From: Bacteroidales bacterium
GTDB taxonomy: Bacteria > Bacteroidota > Bacteroidia > Bacteroidales > WRLA01
Assembly: GCA_031254805.1 (NCBI GenBank)
Contig: JAIRTP010000068.1
Location: 1 to 53,710, forward strand
Length of the DNA stretch: 53,710 nucleotides
Direction of reading: 5' to 3'
The notes below the pieces were generated by a model. The model worked only from the letters and a program-made list of their open reading frames with translations. It had not been told where the DNA came from and made no database searches. Made by a program: the position numbers and the translations under genes. Position 1 is the first letter of the stretch, and each line of letters starts with the position of its first letter. Below, piece by piece: positions 9,298 to 18,448 of this stretch.

Positions 9298-10650
9298 CTA
9301 TTCTTCGTCTTCTTCAAGAAATTTCTGGATTTTCTTCAAAAATGGGAGCCTTGGTTTCCGTTCTTTTTTAGGTTTTTCTTCCACTATTTTTTCAATTTCT
9401 TTTTCGATTACTTTATCGGTAACCTCGTTAAATTCTTGTTTTTTTCTTTTTTGTTTTTCCTCTTCAATTTTCGATAATCCATTAAGAACCAATCCTATAC
9501 ATGTAGAATAGATGGGCGAGGCTATATCCTTGATGGTTTGATTATTTGAGAGATGTTCGTTAGGATAACCGACCCTTACATCTTTTCCGGTGATGTATTG
9601 CGTAAGTTGAAGAATATCTTTCAATAAAGATCCGCCTCCGGTCAGAACGATGCCGGCAGATAGTTTTCGTTCGTATCCCGAGAATTTTATTTCACTATAA
9701 ACTTTCTCAATAATATCCGTCGTTCGAGCTTCTATAATACGCGCTAAATTTTTCATGGATATCTCTTTCGGCGGACGTCCTTTGAGCCCGGGAATAGCAA
9801 TAATTTGCATGTCGCTATTTTCTTGAGCCAACGCAGAACCGAATTTAATTTTCAATTCTTCGGCAAATTTTTTTATAATATTGCATCCTTCCTTAATATC
9901 TTCGGTTATGATATCTCCTCCAAGCGGAATGACGGCGGTATGTCGAATAACGCCGTCGTAAAAAAGCGCAATATCCGTCGTTCCGCCTCCGATATCGACC
10001 AATGCAACGCCCGCTTCTTTTTCTTCTTCGCTTAAAACGGCTTCGGCAGAGGCGATGGGTTCTAATATAAGATCCACTACGTTCAATCCGGCGCGCGTTA
10101 CGCATTTGTAAATATTGCGAGCGGCGGCTGTTTGTCCGACAATAATATGGAAATTTGCCTCCAAAGAACTTCCCAACATTCCGACCGGTTCTTTGATACC
10201 GGGTTCTCCGTCAATAGTAAATTCTTGCGGAATAACGTCGATGATCTCTTCTCCGGGAGTCATACAGAGATCGAACATATTTTCAGTAAGTTGTTGCACG
10301 TCGTCGTCTGTGATATCTTCTTCCGCATTTTTTCTGATCAAACGGCTCGATTGTTGTTCGCTGCGGATATGTTGTCCTGCAATTCCTACATGCACGTTTT
10401 GAATATTTACTCCGGAAGAAATTTTTGCTTGTTCGATTGCTATTTTAATTGATTCGACCGTATTTTCAATATTACTGACAACACCGCGTCTGACGCCTAA
10501 TGATTCCGCTGTTCCATAGCCTAAAACATCCAATTTGTGATTTTCATTTAATTTCCCGACTATGGCCGCTATTTTGGTAGTACCTATATCAAGACCTACT
10601 ACAAAAACATTTGATGGTAATTTCATCTCTTTATCTATTTGCATTTTCAT
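9298..10650 (-). CDS. ftsA: Cell division protein FtsA
   Basis: An actin-like ATPase that tethers FtsZ to the membrane. It shows VVGLDIGTTKIAAIVG, the SHS2-domain region, ALVDIGGGTTDIALF and the adenosine motif VLTGGGSLLKDI. The C-terminus is long and charged and ends KKIQKFLEEDEE. Length is 450 residues from this ATG or 442 from a second in-frame ATG at 10626. The two starts come from a tandem repeat of a 20-bp segment carrying the start codon and upstream AAAGAG, so the sequence alone cannot decide between them. The first ATG is 4 nt from the ftsQ stop. Confidence 0.96.
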   Translation of the reverse strand: MKMQIDKEMKLPSNVFVVGLDIGTTKIAAIVGKLNENHKLDVLGYGTAESLGVRRGVVSNIENTVESIKIAIEQAKISSGVNIQNVHVGIAGQHIRSEQQSSRLIRKNAEEDITDDDVQQLTENMFDLCMTPGEEIIDVIPQEFTIDGEPGIKEPVGMLGSSLEANFHIIVGQTAAARNIYKCVTRAGLNVVDLILEPIASAEAVLSEEEKEAGVALVDIGGGTTDIALFYDGVIRHTAVIPLGGDIITEDIKEGCNIIKKFAEELKIKFGSALAQENSDMQIIAIPGLKGRPPKEISMKNLARIIEARTTDIIEKVYSEIKFSGYERKLSAGIVLTGGGSLLKDILQLTQYITGKDVRVGYPNEHLSNNQTIKDIASPIYSTCIGLVLNGLSKIEEEKQKRKKQEFNEVTDKVIEKEIEKIVEEKPKKERKPRLPFLKKIQKFLEEDEE

Positions 10651-10664
10651 CTCTTTATCTATTT
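10621..10664. repeat. Tandem 20-bp direct repeat covering the ftsA start
   Basis: TTTCATCTCTTTATCTATTT occurs at 10621-10640 and again at 10645-10664, a 24-bp period. On the coding strand each copy carries AAAGAG-ATGAAA, so the translation start and its upstream purine tract are duplicated in frame. The outer copy also contains the ftsQ stop codon. Confidence 0.9.
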
Positions 10665-11434
10665 TTATTCTGCACGACTACTTGGTTTTCAAATCTTATA
10701 TCAATGCGTTTACTTTTTTTCCATTCTTCTACGCCGAGTCCTTCTTTATAAAAAATCTTTAAATTTTCTAATCGATTATCGGCAAAATAGGGGCTGCCAA
10801 GCAATACGGTATGGTCGCCTAATAAAGGAATAAGTATAAAATCATTGTTGTCATCTATAAAAACCTGCCCGATTTGAGCTTTTAAAAATTCATCTCTATT
10901 AATAGCGTTCATACAACTCAAAATAGCGTTGATCTCTTGAATGACAGTATCCGCTCTGAAATCGCTATACTTTGTTGAAATGTTGCCGTTTACGACAATA
11001 ACGCGCGCCGGCATTCCGGGACGAATCGGCATAGCGCCGCCTAAATCGTCTATATAATATTGCTCGTTTTCTTTGTTGACGATACGCGCTATCGGTTTTC
11101 TTTGTTTCACGTTAATCTGGAGATTTCCCCACATATCGCCCGATATTTCTGCTTCGTTTACATAAACATTCTCTCTCAATGTTTTTTCAAGATTGACTAG
11201 GTCGATATCTTTAAATTTTCTTCCGATCAAAGAGTCCGTGCGGGTTAAAATGATATTCTCAATATCTGATTTACTTATTAATCTCTCCGTGTCGTCCGAC
11301 GCGGTAATATTGATCGAATAACCTTTGTATGCGACATTATCGTATCGAGAACCGGCATAAACAATCATAGTAACAATTCCCGCTAACGCCGCAATCCAAA
11401 ACAAAACAATTAAAATCTTTTTGAACTTCATCAT
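10655..11434 (-). CDS. ftsQ: Cell division protein FtsQ/DivIB
   Basis: A 259-residue single-pass membrane protein. It has a short cytoplasmic tail, a transmembrane helix at about 6-27, a POTRA-like region (INITASDDTERLISKSDIEN) and a beta domain with INVKQRKPIARI and QYYIDDLGGAMPI. It links early and late divisome parts through FtsB and FtsL. Its ATG overlaps the murC stop by 4 nt (ATGA), which points to translational coupling, and its stop lies 4 nt before ftsA. Confidence 0.92.
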   Translation of the reverse strand: MMKFKKILIVLFWIAALAGIVTMIVYAGSRYDNVAYKGYSINITASDDTERLISKSDIENIILTRTDSLIGRKFKDIDLVNLEKTLRENVYVNEAEISGDMWGNLQINVKQRKPIARIVNKENEQYYIDDLGGAMPIRPGMPARVIVVNGNISTKYSDFRADTVIQEINAILSCMNAINRDEFLKAQIGQVFIDDNNDFILIPLLGDHTVLLGSPYFADNRLENLKIFYKEGLGVEEWKKSKRIDIRFENQVVVQNKNR

Positions 11435-12828
11435 TTTAACTCTTTTTGATAAGGTTTATCGTTATTATAATTCCAAAATTTTCTCAAAGCATTTTCAACA
11501 GGCTCCGCCAAACGATCAATATCGCCCGCTCCGAGCATGACGACAATTTCGGGAGCTTGATCAATCAGTTTTTCGATTAAATGCTCTTTTGAAACTATTT
11601 GTACTTCCTCTTTTGTGATTTTTTCGGCAATTAACGAACTGCTTATGCCTGCTATCGGATTCTCTCTCGCGGGATAAATATCCAACAAAATAATCTCATC
11701 GGCTATGTTCAATGTTTTTGCAAATCCTTCTGCAAAATCTCTCGTCCGACTGTAAAGATGCGGTTGGAAGATAGCGGTGATTTTTTTCTTGGGATACAAC
11801 TCTTTCACCGATAATAAAGCGCTTTCTATCTCTTTCGGATGATGCGCGTAATCATCGATTAAGGCAAACTCTTTCGTGCGAATTTTGAAATCAAAACGGC
11901 GGCGTACTCCGGAGAAATTTTCCAAAGCATCTCTAATAACGCCTTTATCAATACCATAATTCAAAGCGATGGCAGACGCCGTTACCGCGTTCAAAACGTT
12001 AATTGCGCCGTGTCCGCCGAAAACGAGATTCGTGATAACTCCATCCGGCATGAAGAGATCAAAATGATAATAACCGTTTTCAATACGAATGTTATCGGCA
12101 AAATAATTGGCATGCGAATTATCAATTGAAACGGTTAATATTTTGACGTCGGTAAAAATATGAGATTCCAGCCCTTTGTGTAAAATAAGAAATCCCTTTT
12201 TATCTATTTGATTAGCAAATTCGTTATAAGTCTCCTGCAATGATTGCTCAACTCCGTAAATATCCAAATGATCGGCGTCCATAGAATTAATAGCGGCCGC
12301 CGTCGGATGTAAAAATAATAACGAACGGTCATATTCGTCCGCTTCGACAATAAAAATTCCGTCGCCTTTTGAAAAAAAGTTGGTTTGATAATTGTTGCTG
12401 ATTCCTCCAATCAAGGCGGTGCAACCAATAGCGCTTTGATAGAACATATGCGCTAAAATGGCCGAAGTCGTTGTTTTCCCATGCGTTCCGGCAATTGCAA
12501 TCATCTCCTTTCCGCGCGTAATGGTCCCTAAAATATCAGCTCTTTTTCTGAGAGGAATAGAACGTTTTGCTATCTCTTTGAAAATATTCAAATCCAAAGG
12601 AACGGCCGGCGTGTAAATAGCTAAATCGATATCTTTAGCTATTTTATCGCTGTCGTCTTCGTAAAAAATCGACATTCCTTCTTTTGTCAATTGTTTAGTG
12701 AGTTCCGAGCAAGTACGGTCATAACCGGATATCGTTTTTCCTTGCGCTTTGAAATAACGTGCCAAAGCGCTCATCCCGATACCTCCGATACCGATGAAAA
12801 ATATATTATTTACCTTGCTCAAATCCAT
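11431..12828 (-). CDS. murC: UDP-N-acetylmuramate--L-alanine ligase
   Basis: A 465-residue Mur ligase that adds L-Ala to UDP-MurNAc. All three Mur domains are present: the UDP-binding domain with FFIGIGGIGMSALARYF, the ATPase domain with the P-loop AGTHGKTTTSAILAHM and EADEYDRS, and a C-terminal domain beginning near FSGVRRRFDFK with DDYAHHPKEI and FQPHLYSRT. It is intact and serves as a local reference for what the truncated murD lacks. It is four bases from murG and overlaps ftsQ. Confidence 0.97.
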   Translation of the reverse strand: MDLSKVNNIFFIGIGGIGMSALARYFKAQGKTISGYDRTCSELTKQLTKEGMSIFYEDDSDKIAKDIDLAIYTPAVPLDLNIFKEIAKRSIPLRKRADILGTITRGKEMIAIAGTHGKTTTSAILAHMFYQSAIGCTALIGGISNNYQTNFFSKGDGIFIVEADEYDRSLLFLHPTAAAINSMDADHLDIYGVEQSLQETYNEFANQIDKKGFLILHKGLESHIFTDVKILTVSIDNSHANYFADNIRIENGYYHFDLFMPDGVITNLVFGGHGAINVLNAVTASAIALNYGIDKGVIRDALENFSGVRRRFDFKIRTKEFALIDDYAHHPKEIESALLSVKELYPKKKITAIFQPHLYSRTRDFAEGFAKTLNIADEIILLDIYPARENPIAGISSSLIAEKITKEEVQIVSKEHLIEKLIDQAPEIVVMLGAGDIDRLAEPVENALRKFWNYNNDKPYQKELK

Positions 12829-12831
12829 TTC

Positions 12832-13953
12832 TTATCCTTTTTCAATAAGTTTTAATATTTCGTTTACGATTTTTTCGCCGGCATCGCTGATTGCGAGCAA
12901 CTTAATATTCGATGAAAGTTTTTGCATCCGACTTGAATTATCAAAAAGTTCTAATACCGTCTTTACTAATTTTTCCGACGCTTCTGCGTCCGGGATCATC
13001 AAAGCGGCATTTTTTTCGAGCAGCGCCATGGCGTTTCTCATTTGATGATTTTCCGCTGCATGAGGATAGGGAACAAAGACGACCGGTTTTCCGACATTAC
13101 AAAGTTCTGAAATAGCAATAGCTCCCGCTCGTGAAACGATTACGTCGGCGGCGGCGTAAGCCATATCCATTTCTTTTATAAATTGTATGGCGTGAACATC
13201 CTGTTTTACTTTTGCCGCTTCTTGAGCTTGCTCGAAATATGGTTTTCCCGTTTGCCAGATTATTTGTATGTCGGCTTTTTCGAACTCTTCTAACCCCGAT
13301 CTTATCGCTTTATTAATAGTCCATGCGCCGAGGCTTCCTCCTACGATCAACAATGTTTTTTTATTCTGATTTAAATTAAAAAACCGTATCGCTTCTTCTC
13401 TTTTTCCTTCAATATCTATGACTTGCCGACGAACAGGATTTCCTGTTAAAACTATTTTTTCCGGACTAAAATATTGTTCCATACCAGAATATGCCACGCA
13501 AACTTTATCCGCTTTTTTTGACAATATTTTATTGGTAATTCCCGGATAAGAATTTTGTTCCTGTATCAAAGTCGGAATATGCAATTTAATAGCGCCGCGC
13601 AAAGTTGGCCCGCTGGCAAAACCTCCGACTCCCACCACAATATCAGGAGCAAATTCTCTGATAATTCGTTTTGCATGTTTCGAACTTTGCATTAATTTGA
13701 ATGGGAAGCTCAAGTTTTTTAAGATGTTTTTTAGAGAAAACGACCGTTGAATTCCTGTGATATTTAGTCCGATGATTCGATAACCGGCTTCAGGGACTTT
13801 TTCCATCTCAATTTTACCATTTGCGCCGGTAAATAATATAACAGCATGATCGGCCATTCTTTTTTTCAAAGAATTGGCAATGGCAATGGCGGGAAAAATA
13901 TGTCCGCCGGTTCCGCCTCCGCTAATGATTATTTTCACACTATCGTTCATCAT
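12832..13953 (-). CDS. murG: UDP-GlcNAc:lipid I N-acetylglucosaminyltransferase
   Basis: A 373-residue GT28 glycosyltransferase that converts lipid I to lipid II on the inner face of the membrane. It has the N-terminal glycine loop SGGGTGGHIFPAIAIA, a second loop GVGGFASGPTLRGAI, the acceptor-side QEQNSYPGITNKIL, and the donor-binding VSRAGAIAISELCNVGKPVV and PYPHAAENHQ. All hallmark motifs are present. It lies 3 nt downstream of ftsW and 3 nt upstream of murC. Confidence 0.97.
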   Translation of the reverse strand: MMNDSVKIIISGGGTGGHIFPAIAIANSLKKRMADHAVILFTGANGKIEMEKVPEAGYRIIGLNITGIQRSFSLKNILKNLSFPFKLMQSSKHAKRIIREFAPDIVVGVGGFASGPTLRGAIKLHIPTLIQEQNSYPGITNKILSKKADKVCVAYSGMEQYFSPEKIVLTGNPVRRQVIDIEGKREEAIRFFNLNQNKKTLLIVGGSLGAWTINKAIRSGLEEFEKADIQIIWQTGKPYFEQAQEAAKVKQDVHAIQFIKEMDMAYAAADVIVSRAGAIAISELCNVGKPVVFVPYPHAAENHQMRNAMALLEKNAALMIPDAEASEKLVKTVLELFDNSSRMQKLSSNIKLLAISDAGEKIVNEILKLIEKG

Positions 13954-13956
13954 TCT

Positions 13957-15192
13957 TCAACAATATTTATTTGTTTCGTCAGATTCAACTTCATCCTCAA
14001 TTTCGGCTTCGTTTTCTTCCTCCAAGGCTTTCAACCGCTCTTGCTCATTCAGTCTACTCTCAGATAATACCAATCCGAAAGCGGCGCAAGCAATCCACAA
14101 TGCAGTACCTCCTTTGCTGACAAAAGGCAGAGGTTGCCCGGTTACAGGAGTCAAATCTACTGAGACTGCGATATGCATAAATGCCTGAAAAACATATAAA
14201 AAGGTGATTCCAAAAACCAAATATGATGAAAATTTTCTGTCGCTTTTTAGAGATATTCTAAAACCGCGATATACTAAAATCAGATAAATAACAACTAAAG
14301 GAATAGCTCCGAACAAGATGCCGTATTCTTCAACAATGATGGTAAAAATATAATCGTCGTACGATTGCGGAAGCACGTGACGTTGCGTTCCGCTTCCCGG
14401 ACCTTTTCCGAAAACGCCTCCCGTTCCAATAGCAATTTTTGCCTGCTCCTCTTGATATATTTTATCTTTATCTTCAGCGCCGACGTCGTTTTTGTGTGTA
14501 AAAGTAACAATACGATTCGCCCAAGTACTCGCTCTTGGGAACGCTTCGGGAACAGCTTTGCCTACTATGATCAATAATAAACAAAAAGCGAACGATAATC
14601 CTATAAAATGGAAAAGGCTCTTAATCGATATCGGTCTGAAAAACATCAAGGCAAATGAAACGGCAAAACATATCAACGCAGTAGAAAGATTGGAGCGAAG
14701 TATCAATATAACAGTTATAAAAATGGGCAAATAAACCCAGAGAAACATATCTTTAAAAGAATTTTTTAAATCTTTGCCTTTGAGCATAATGCTTGACAAG
14801 TAGATAATCAGAGCAATTTTTGCAATGTCGAATATTTGAATAGTTATCGATCCGATAGGCAATATCCTGTTAGACTGGTTGATGTCCTTACCCAAAACTA
14901 TTGGTATAATGATCAATACCCACGAAATAATCAATATGATTGGGGCCGTTTTTCTCAAAAAAACGCGCCATTTAATGAGGTGAACCGACCACATAATGAA
15001 CAATCCCAGTGCGATCAGAATGAATTGATACAATAACTCCTTCTCGGCGAACAGGTCTCTCGATTGTCCGGGTTTTAACGGCATATTGGAGAGGCCGCTA
15101 TAAATCGCCAACAACGAATAGACGCAGAGAATGATGATCGCAGTCCAAATAACAGGATCGCCTTTTACTCTATTTTTTAAGTTAATACCCAT
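13957..15192 (-). CDS. ftsW: SEDS peptidoglycan polymerase FtsW
   Basis: A 411-residue polytopic membrane protein of the SEDS family that polymerises lipid II at the septum with FtsI. About ten hydrophobic helices are visible. Strong family blocks are GKGPGSGTQRHVLPQSYDDY, IVEEYGILFGA and DLTPVTGQPLPFVSKGGTA. A charged cytoplasmic tail (EEENEAEIEDEVESDE) ends in C. One motif is odd: where relatives have RW followed by QPSE-K, this protein reads NRILPIG then IQIFDIAK, losing the Trp, Pro and Glu. It starts 1 nt after the truncated murD. Confidence 0.93.
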   Translation of the reverse strand: MGINLKNRVKGDPVIWTAIIILCVYSLLAIYSGLSNMPLKPGQSRDLFAEKELLYQFILIALGLFIMWSVHLIKWRVFLRKTAPIILIISWVLIIIPIVLGKDINQSNRILPIGSITIQIFDIAKIALIIYLSSIMLKGKDLKNSFKDMFLWVYLPIFITVILILRSNLSTALICFAVSFALMFFRPISIKSLFHFIGLSFAFCLLLIIVGKAVPEAFPRASTWANRIVTFTHKNDVGAEDKDKIYQEEQAKIAIGTGGVFGKGPGSGTQRHVLPQSYDDYIFTIIVEEYGILFGAIPLVVIYLILVYRGFRISLKSDRKFSSYLVFGITFLYVFQAFMHIAVSVDLTPVTGQPLPFVSKGGTALWIACAAFGLVLSESRLNEQERLKALEEENEAEIEDEVESDETNKYC

Positions 15193-15193
15193 T

Positions 15194-15751
15194 TTATAAT
15201 CCTTTAACCGCGCGTTTAAACTGCAAAGCGGCGTCGTGAAAATTTTTAACGTGCAAACAATCTTCCGTCATTGAAGAAAAAACGATTGCATCTCCATGAT
15301 CTCCTATCGTGTATGCAAATTCTACAGCTTGTTCAATGTTTTTAAGTCGATAAATTCCTTCGACATGATCCGCTAAAAAATGCGACGTATGAGCTGATTT
15401 ATGCCCCAAAAGAATGATCGCTTTTACTTTTTTCCGAATCAACGGGATGATTTTTTCAAAGTCGTCGTCCGTTTCGTTGATTTCATTAATGATCCAGATA
15501 ATCGGTTTTTCAATACTTTCCAAAGTATACCATGCCGCATTAGCGCTCAACGACTTGGCATCATTGATAAAATCCATTCCGAAAATTGTAGCTACATACT
15601 CTATCCTGTCGGACACATGAATGTAATCCGAGAATATGTCGCGTATGGTTTGACGATGCGCATGTACTAATTTACGCTCTATATTCTCCATAAATTGATT
15701 TTCAAAATCTAAAATTCCTTGTGATGCCAATTTTTCTAAAGTTATACTCAT
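15194..15751 (-). CDS. murD: Truncated MurD: C-terminal domain only
   Basis: This 185-residue ORF fills the murD slot (13 nt after mraY, 1 nt before ftsW) but aligns only with the last ~150 residues of MurD, about a third of the usual ~440. DRIE (48-51) matches the HRFE/HRLE entry to domain 3, NDAK (63-66) matches NDSK with the aspartate and lysine kept, and VKNF (168-171) matches FKNF. The UDP-binding domain and the P-loop ATPase domain are missing. Within domain 3 the glycine-rich LLLGG loop is WIINEINE, and the SPACASLD substrate motif reads SSMTEDCL. It cannot ligate D-Glu alone. It is either decaying or kept for another role. Confidence 0.85.
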   Translation of the reverse strand: MSITLEKLASQGILDFENQFMENIERKLVHAHRQTIRDIFSDYIHVSDRIEYVATIFGMDFINDAKSLSANAAWYTLESIEKPIIWIINEINETDDDFEKIIPLIRKKVKAIILLGHKSAHTSHFLADHVEGIYRLKNIEQAVEFAYTIGDHGDAIVFSSMTEDCLHVKNFHDAALQFKRAVKGL

Positions 15752-15764
15752 GGTTATAATTATT

Positions 15765-16979
15765 TTATCTTAATTTTAAAGTTACGATCGACAAAATGGC
15801 AAGCCCAATAGACACAATAATGAAGCGTTGCACGATTTTTTCTTCGGCGATACCTGTTTTTTGATAATGATGATGCAAAGGCGACATCAGAAATATTCTC
15901 TTTCCTTCGCCATATTTCTTTTTGGTATATTTAAAATACCTTGTTTGAATGATAACCGAAAGAGCTTCGACTAAGAAAATGCCGCATAACAACGGTAATA
16001 AAAGCTCTTTACGAATGATAATTGCAACAACTGCAATAATTCCTCCGATGGTAAGGCTGCCCGTATCGCCCATAAAAACCTGTGCAGGATGCGTGTTGTA
16101 CCATAAAAATCCGCCGCAGGCTCCGACAAAAGCTCCCATGAAGATCGTCACCTCGCCGACATTTGGAATATACATGATATCAAGGTAGTTGGCAAATATA
16201 ATGTTGCCCGATACCCATGTCAATATTGCTAAGGATCCTCCAATCACAGAAGATGTTCCGGCTGCCAATCCGTCGATCCCGTCGGTCAGATTTGCTCCGT
16301 TTGAAACAGCGGTAATGATAAAAATGACAATAGGAATAAAGATTAAAAAAGCCCATTTGTGACAATCTTCACAAGCCCAACTCACCAGCCGGCCATAATC
16401 GAATTCATTATTTTTCACAAAAGGAATAGTCGTTTTGAGCGATTTTGCATCTTGAGTGATTGTCGTATTTACGGCGACTATTTCATCTTTTTCGATTGTT
16501 TCACGAATTACTACATCATCGGAAAAATAAATCGTACAACCAACTACAATACCTAAAATGACTTGCCCTACAATTTTATACTTTCCGGATAATCCTTTTT
16601 TATTTTTCTTGAAAATTTTAATGTAATCGTCAATAAAACCGATTAGTCCAAGCCATAAAGTCGTGAAAATCAAAAGTATGATATAAATATTATCTAATTT
16701 GCAAAACAACAGAACAGGAATTAATATACCGGAAATAATGATCAATCCTCCCATTGTAGGAGTTCCTTGCTTTTCCATTTGCCCTTTTAATCCGAGATCT
16801 CTGACCGTTTCGCCGACTTGATGTTTTTTCAGAAAACGAATCAGATATTTTCCAAAAACTGCAGTTATCAAAAGAGAGGTTACGACAGCCATACCGCCGC
16901 GAAATGAGAGATATTGAAAAACTCCCGCTCCCGGGAAATCATAACTTTTGTCTAACCAATCAAAAAGATAATATAACAT
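15765..16979 (-). CDS. mraY: Phospho-MurNAc-pentapeptide transferase
   Basis: A 404-residue polytopic enzyme that moves phospho-MurNAc-pentapeptide onto undecaprenyl phosphate to make lipid I. Core motifs are [64 protein letters not shown] and the histidine motif [12 protein letters not shown]. It exceeds the E. coli length (360) by a lumenal insert (about 145-195), as is usual in Bacteroidota. It lies 12 nt after murE. Confidence 0.97.
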   Translation of the reverse strand: MLYYLFDWLDKSYDFPGAGVFQYLSFRGGMAVVTSLLITAVFGKYLIRFLKKHQVGETVRDLGLKGQMEKQGTPTMGGLIIISGILIPVLLFCKLDNIYIILLIFTTLWLGLIGFIDDYIKIFKKNKKGLSGKYKIVGQVILGIVVGCTIYFSDDVVIRETIEKDEIVAVNTTITQDAKSLKTTIPFVKNNEFDYGRLVSWACEDCHKWAFLIFIPIVIFIITAVSNGANLTDGIDGLAAGTSSVIGGSLAILTWVSGNIIFANYLDIMYIPNVGEVTIFMGAFVGACGGFLWYNTHPAQVFMGDTGSLTIGGIIAVVAIIIRKELLLPLLCGIFLVEALSVIIQTRYFKYTKKKYGEGKRIFLMSPLHHHYQKTGIAEEKIVQRFIIVSIGLAILSIVTLKLR

Positions 16980-16991
16980 ACTTGCCGTTTT

Positions 16992-18446
16992 TTACTTCGT
17001 TAAAAATGCTTTTTGCAACTCTTCTTTATCGTCAAAAGGATATTTTATCCCGTTGATCTCCTGATAATTTTCATGTCCTTTACCCGCTACTAAGACAATA
17101 TCGCCTTCATGAGCCAAGGCGGCGGCTACTTTTATTGCTTCGCGACGATCGGTAATGCGTAATACTTTTTTAAAATATTCCGGCGATACCCCTTGCATCA
17201 TGTCGTCCAGAATAGTTTCCGGATTTTCACTCCGCGGATTGTCGGAAGTCAAGATTACCTTATCGCTCAATTCGCATACGACGGAAGCCATTACAGGACG
17301 TTTTTCTTTGTCGCGGTTTCCGCCGCAACCAACTACAGTAATGAGATTTTCGTTGTACGTGCGAATACCGTTGATTGATTCTAATACATTTTTCAATGCA
17401 TCTGGCGTGTGCGCATAATCAACAATTGCCGTTATTCCTTGAAAACGAAGCGTCTCAAAACGTCCCACAACGGGCTTTAAAGCGCTTATTGCTTGTAAAA
17501 CTTCCAATTTATCGTGCCCTAAGCAGATACTTCCGCCGTAAATAGCGGTAACATTATATGCGTTGAACCGTCCGGTAAGATGAATCCAAACATCTTCTTC
17601 ATTAATATTGAGCAACATTGCTCCAAATTGGCTTTCCAAAATACGACATTTGAAATCAGCCATATTTTGTAAACTGTAGCCGTATTTCTGCGCTTTTGTA
17701 TTTTGCATTATGAAATTGCCATTACGATCGTCGATATTGGAAAGTGCAAAAGCCTCTTTAGGAAGTAGGTCAAAAAAAGTTTTTTTAGCGTTTAAATAGT
17801 TTTTAAAGGTTTTATGATAGTCTAAATGATCGTGCGAAATATTGGTAAAAATTCCTCCGGAAAATTGTAATCCCGCTATCCTTTTTTGATCAACGGCATG
17901 AGAACTCACTTCCATAAAGCAATAATCGCAACCGCTATCTACCATTTTGGATAACAATGAGTTAATCTGTACGGCATCGGGCGTTGTATGAGTCGCCGAG
18001 ATGATTGTATTGTCGATTCTATTCTCAACTGTTGAAAGCAAACCGACGGCATATCCCAATTTTCGATGCAATTCATATAACAAGGTAGCGACGGTCGTTT
18101 TTCCGTTAGTTCCCGTTACGCCTACTAATTTTAATTTTCTTGACGGATGATCATAAAAAGCGGAAGCCAACATTCCCAACGCTTCGGCGCTATCCGGTAC
18201 GACGATATACGTTACGGAATCTTTTACCTCTTCCGGTTTTGTTTCGCAAACAATAACGGTAGCTCCATTTTTAATGGCGGCTTCCATAAATAGGCGTCCA
18301 TCGACTTGGACGCCGCGAACGGCGACAAAAAGATCGTTTTGTTTTATCCTACGGGAATCAAATTCGATTTGATTGACAATACGATTGCTATTTCCAATAA
18401 TTTGGATCGTGCGTATGTCGGATAATATTTCTTGTAATTGCTTCAC
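16992..18446 (-). CDS. murE: UDP-MurNAc-tripeptide ligase (meso-DAP type)
   Basis: A 484-residue Mur ligase that adds the third stem amino acid. The P-loop VTGTNGKTTVATLL, TNISHDHLDYH, the lysine region NYLNAKKTFFD, and the C-terminal DYAHTPDALKNVL and GCGGNRDKEKRPVM are present. The motif SDNPRSENP contains DNPR, which marks meso-diaminopimelate as substrate. A D-Glu-containing substrate is therefore expected, which makes the absence of a working MurD next door more puzzling. It is 2 nt downstream of ftsI. Confidence 0.97.
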   Translation of the reverse strand: MKQLQEILSDIRTIQIIGNSNRIVNQIEFDSRRIKQNDLFVAVRGVQVDGRLFMEAAIKNGATVIVCETKPEEVKDSVTYIVVPDSAEALGMLASAFYDHPSRKLKLVGVTGTNGKTTVATLLYELHRKLGYAVGLLSTVENRIDNTIISATHTTPDAVQINSLLSKMVDSGCDYCFMEVSSHAVDQKRIAGLQFSGGIFTNISHDHLDYHKTFKNYLNAKKTFFDLLPKEAFALSNIDDRNGNFIMQNTKAQKYGYSLQNMADFKCRILESQFGAMLLNINEEDVWIHLTGRFNAYNVTAIYGGSICLGHDKLEVLQAISALKPVVGRFETLRFQGITAIVDYAHTPDALKNVLESINGIRTYNENLITVVGCGGNRDKEKRPVMASVVCELSDKVILTSDNPRSENPETILDDMMQGVSPEYFKKVLRITDRREAIKVAAALAHEGDIVLVAGKGHENYQEINGIKYPFDDKEELQKAFLTK

Positions 18447-18448
18447 CG

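Noticed and set aside
9286..9477. Phenylalanine-rich open frame antisense to the end of ftsA
   Set aside because: It is the reverse of the Lys/Glu-rich FtsA tail; such composition arises automatically from AAA/GAA codons on the other strand.
15752..15764. A hidden N-terminal part of murD in another frame or across a frameshift
   Set aside because: Only 13 bp separate mraY from the remnant, and mraY is complete to its normal C-terminus, so there is no room for the missing ~260 residues.
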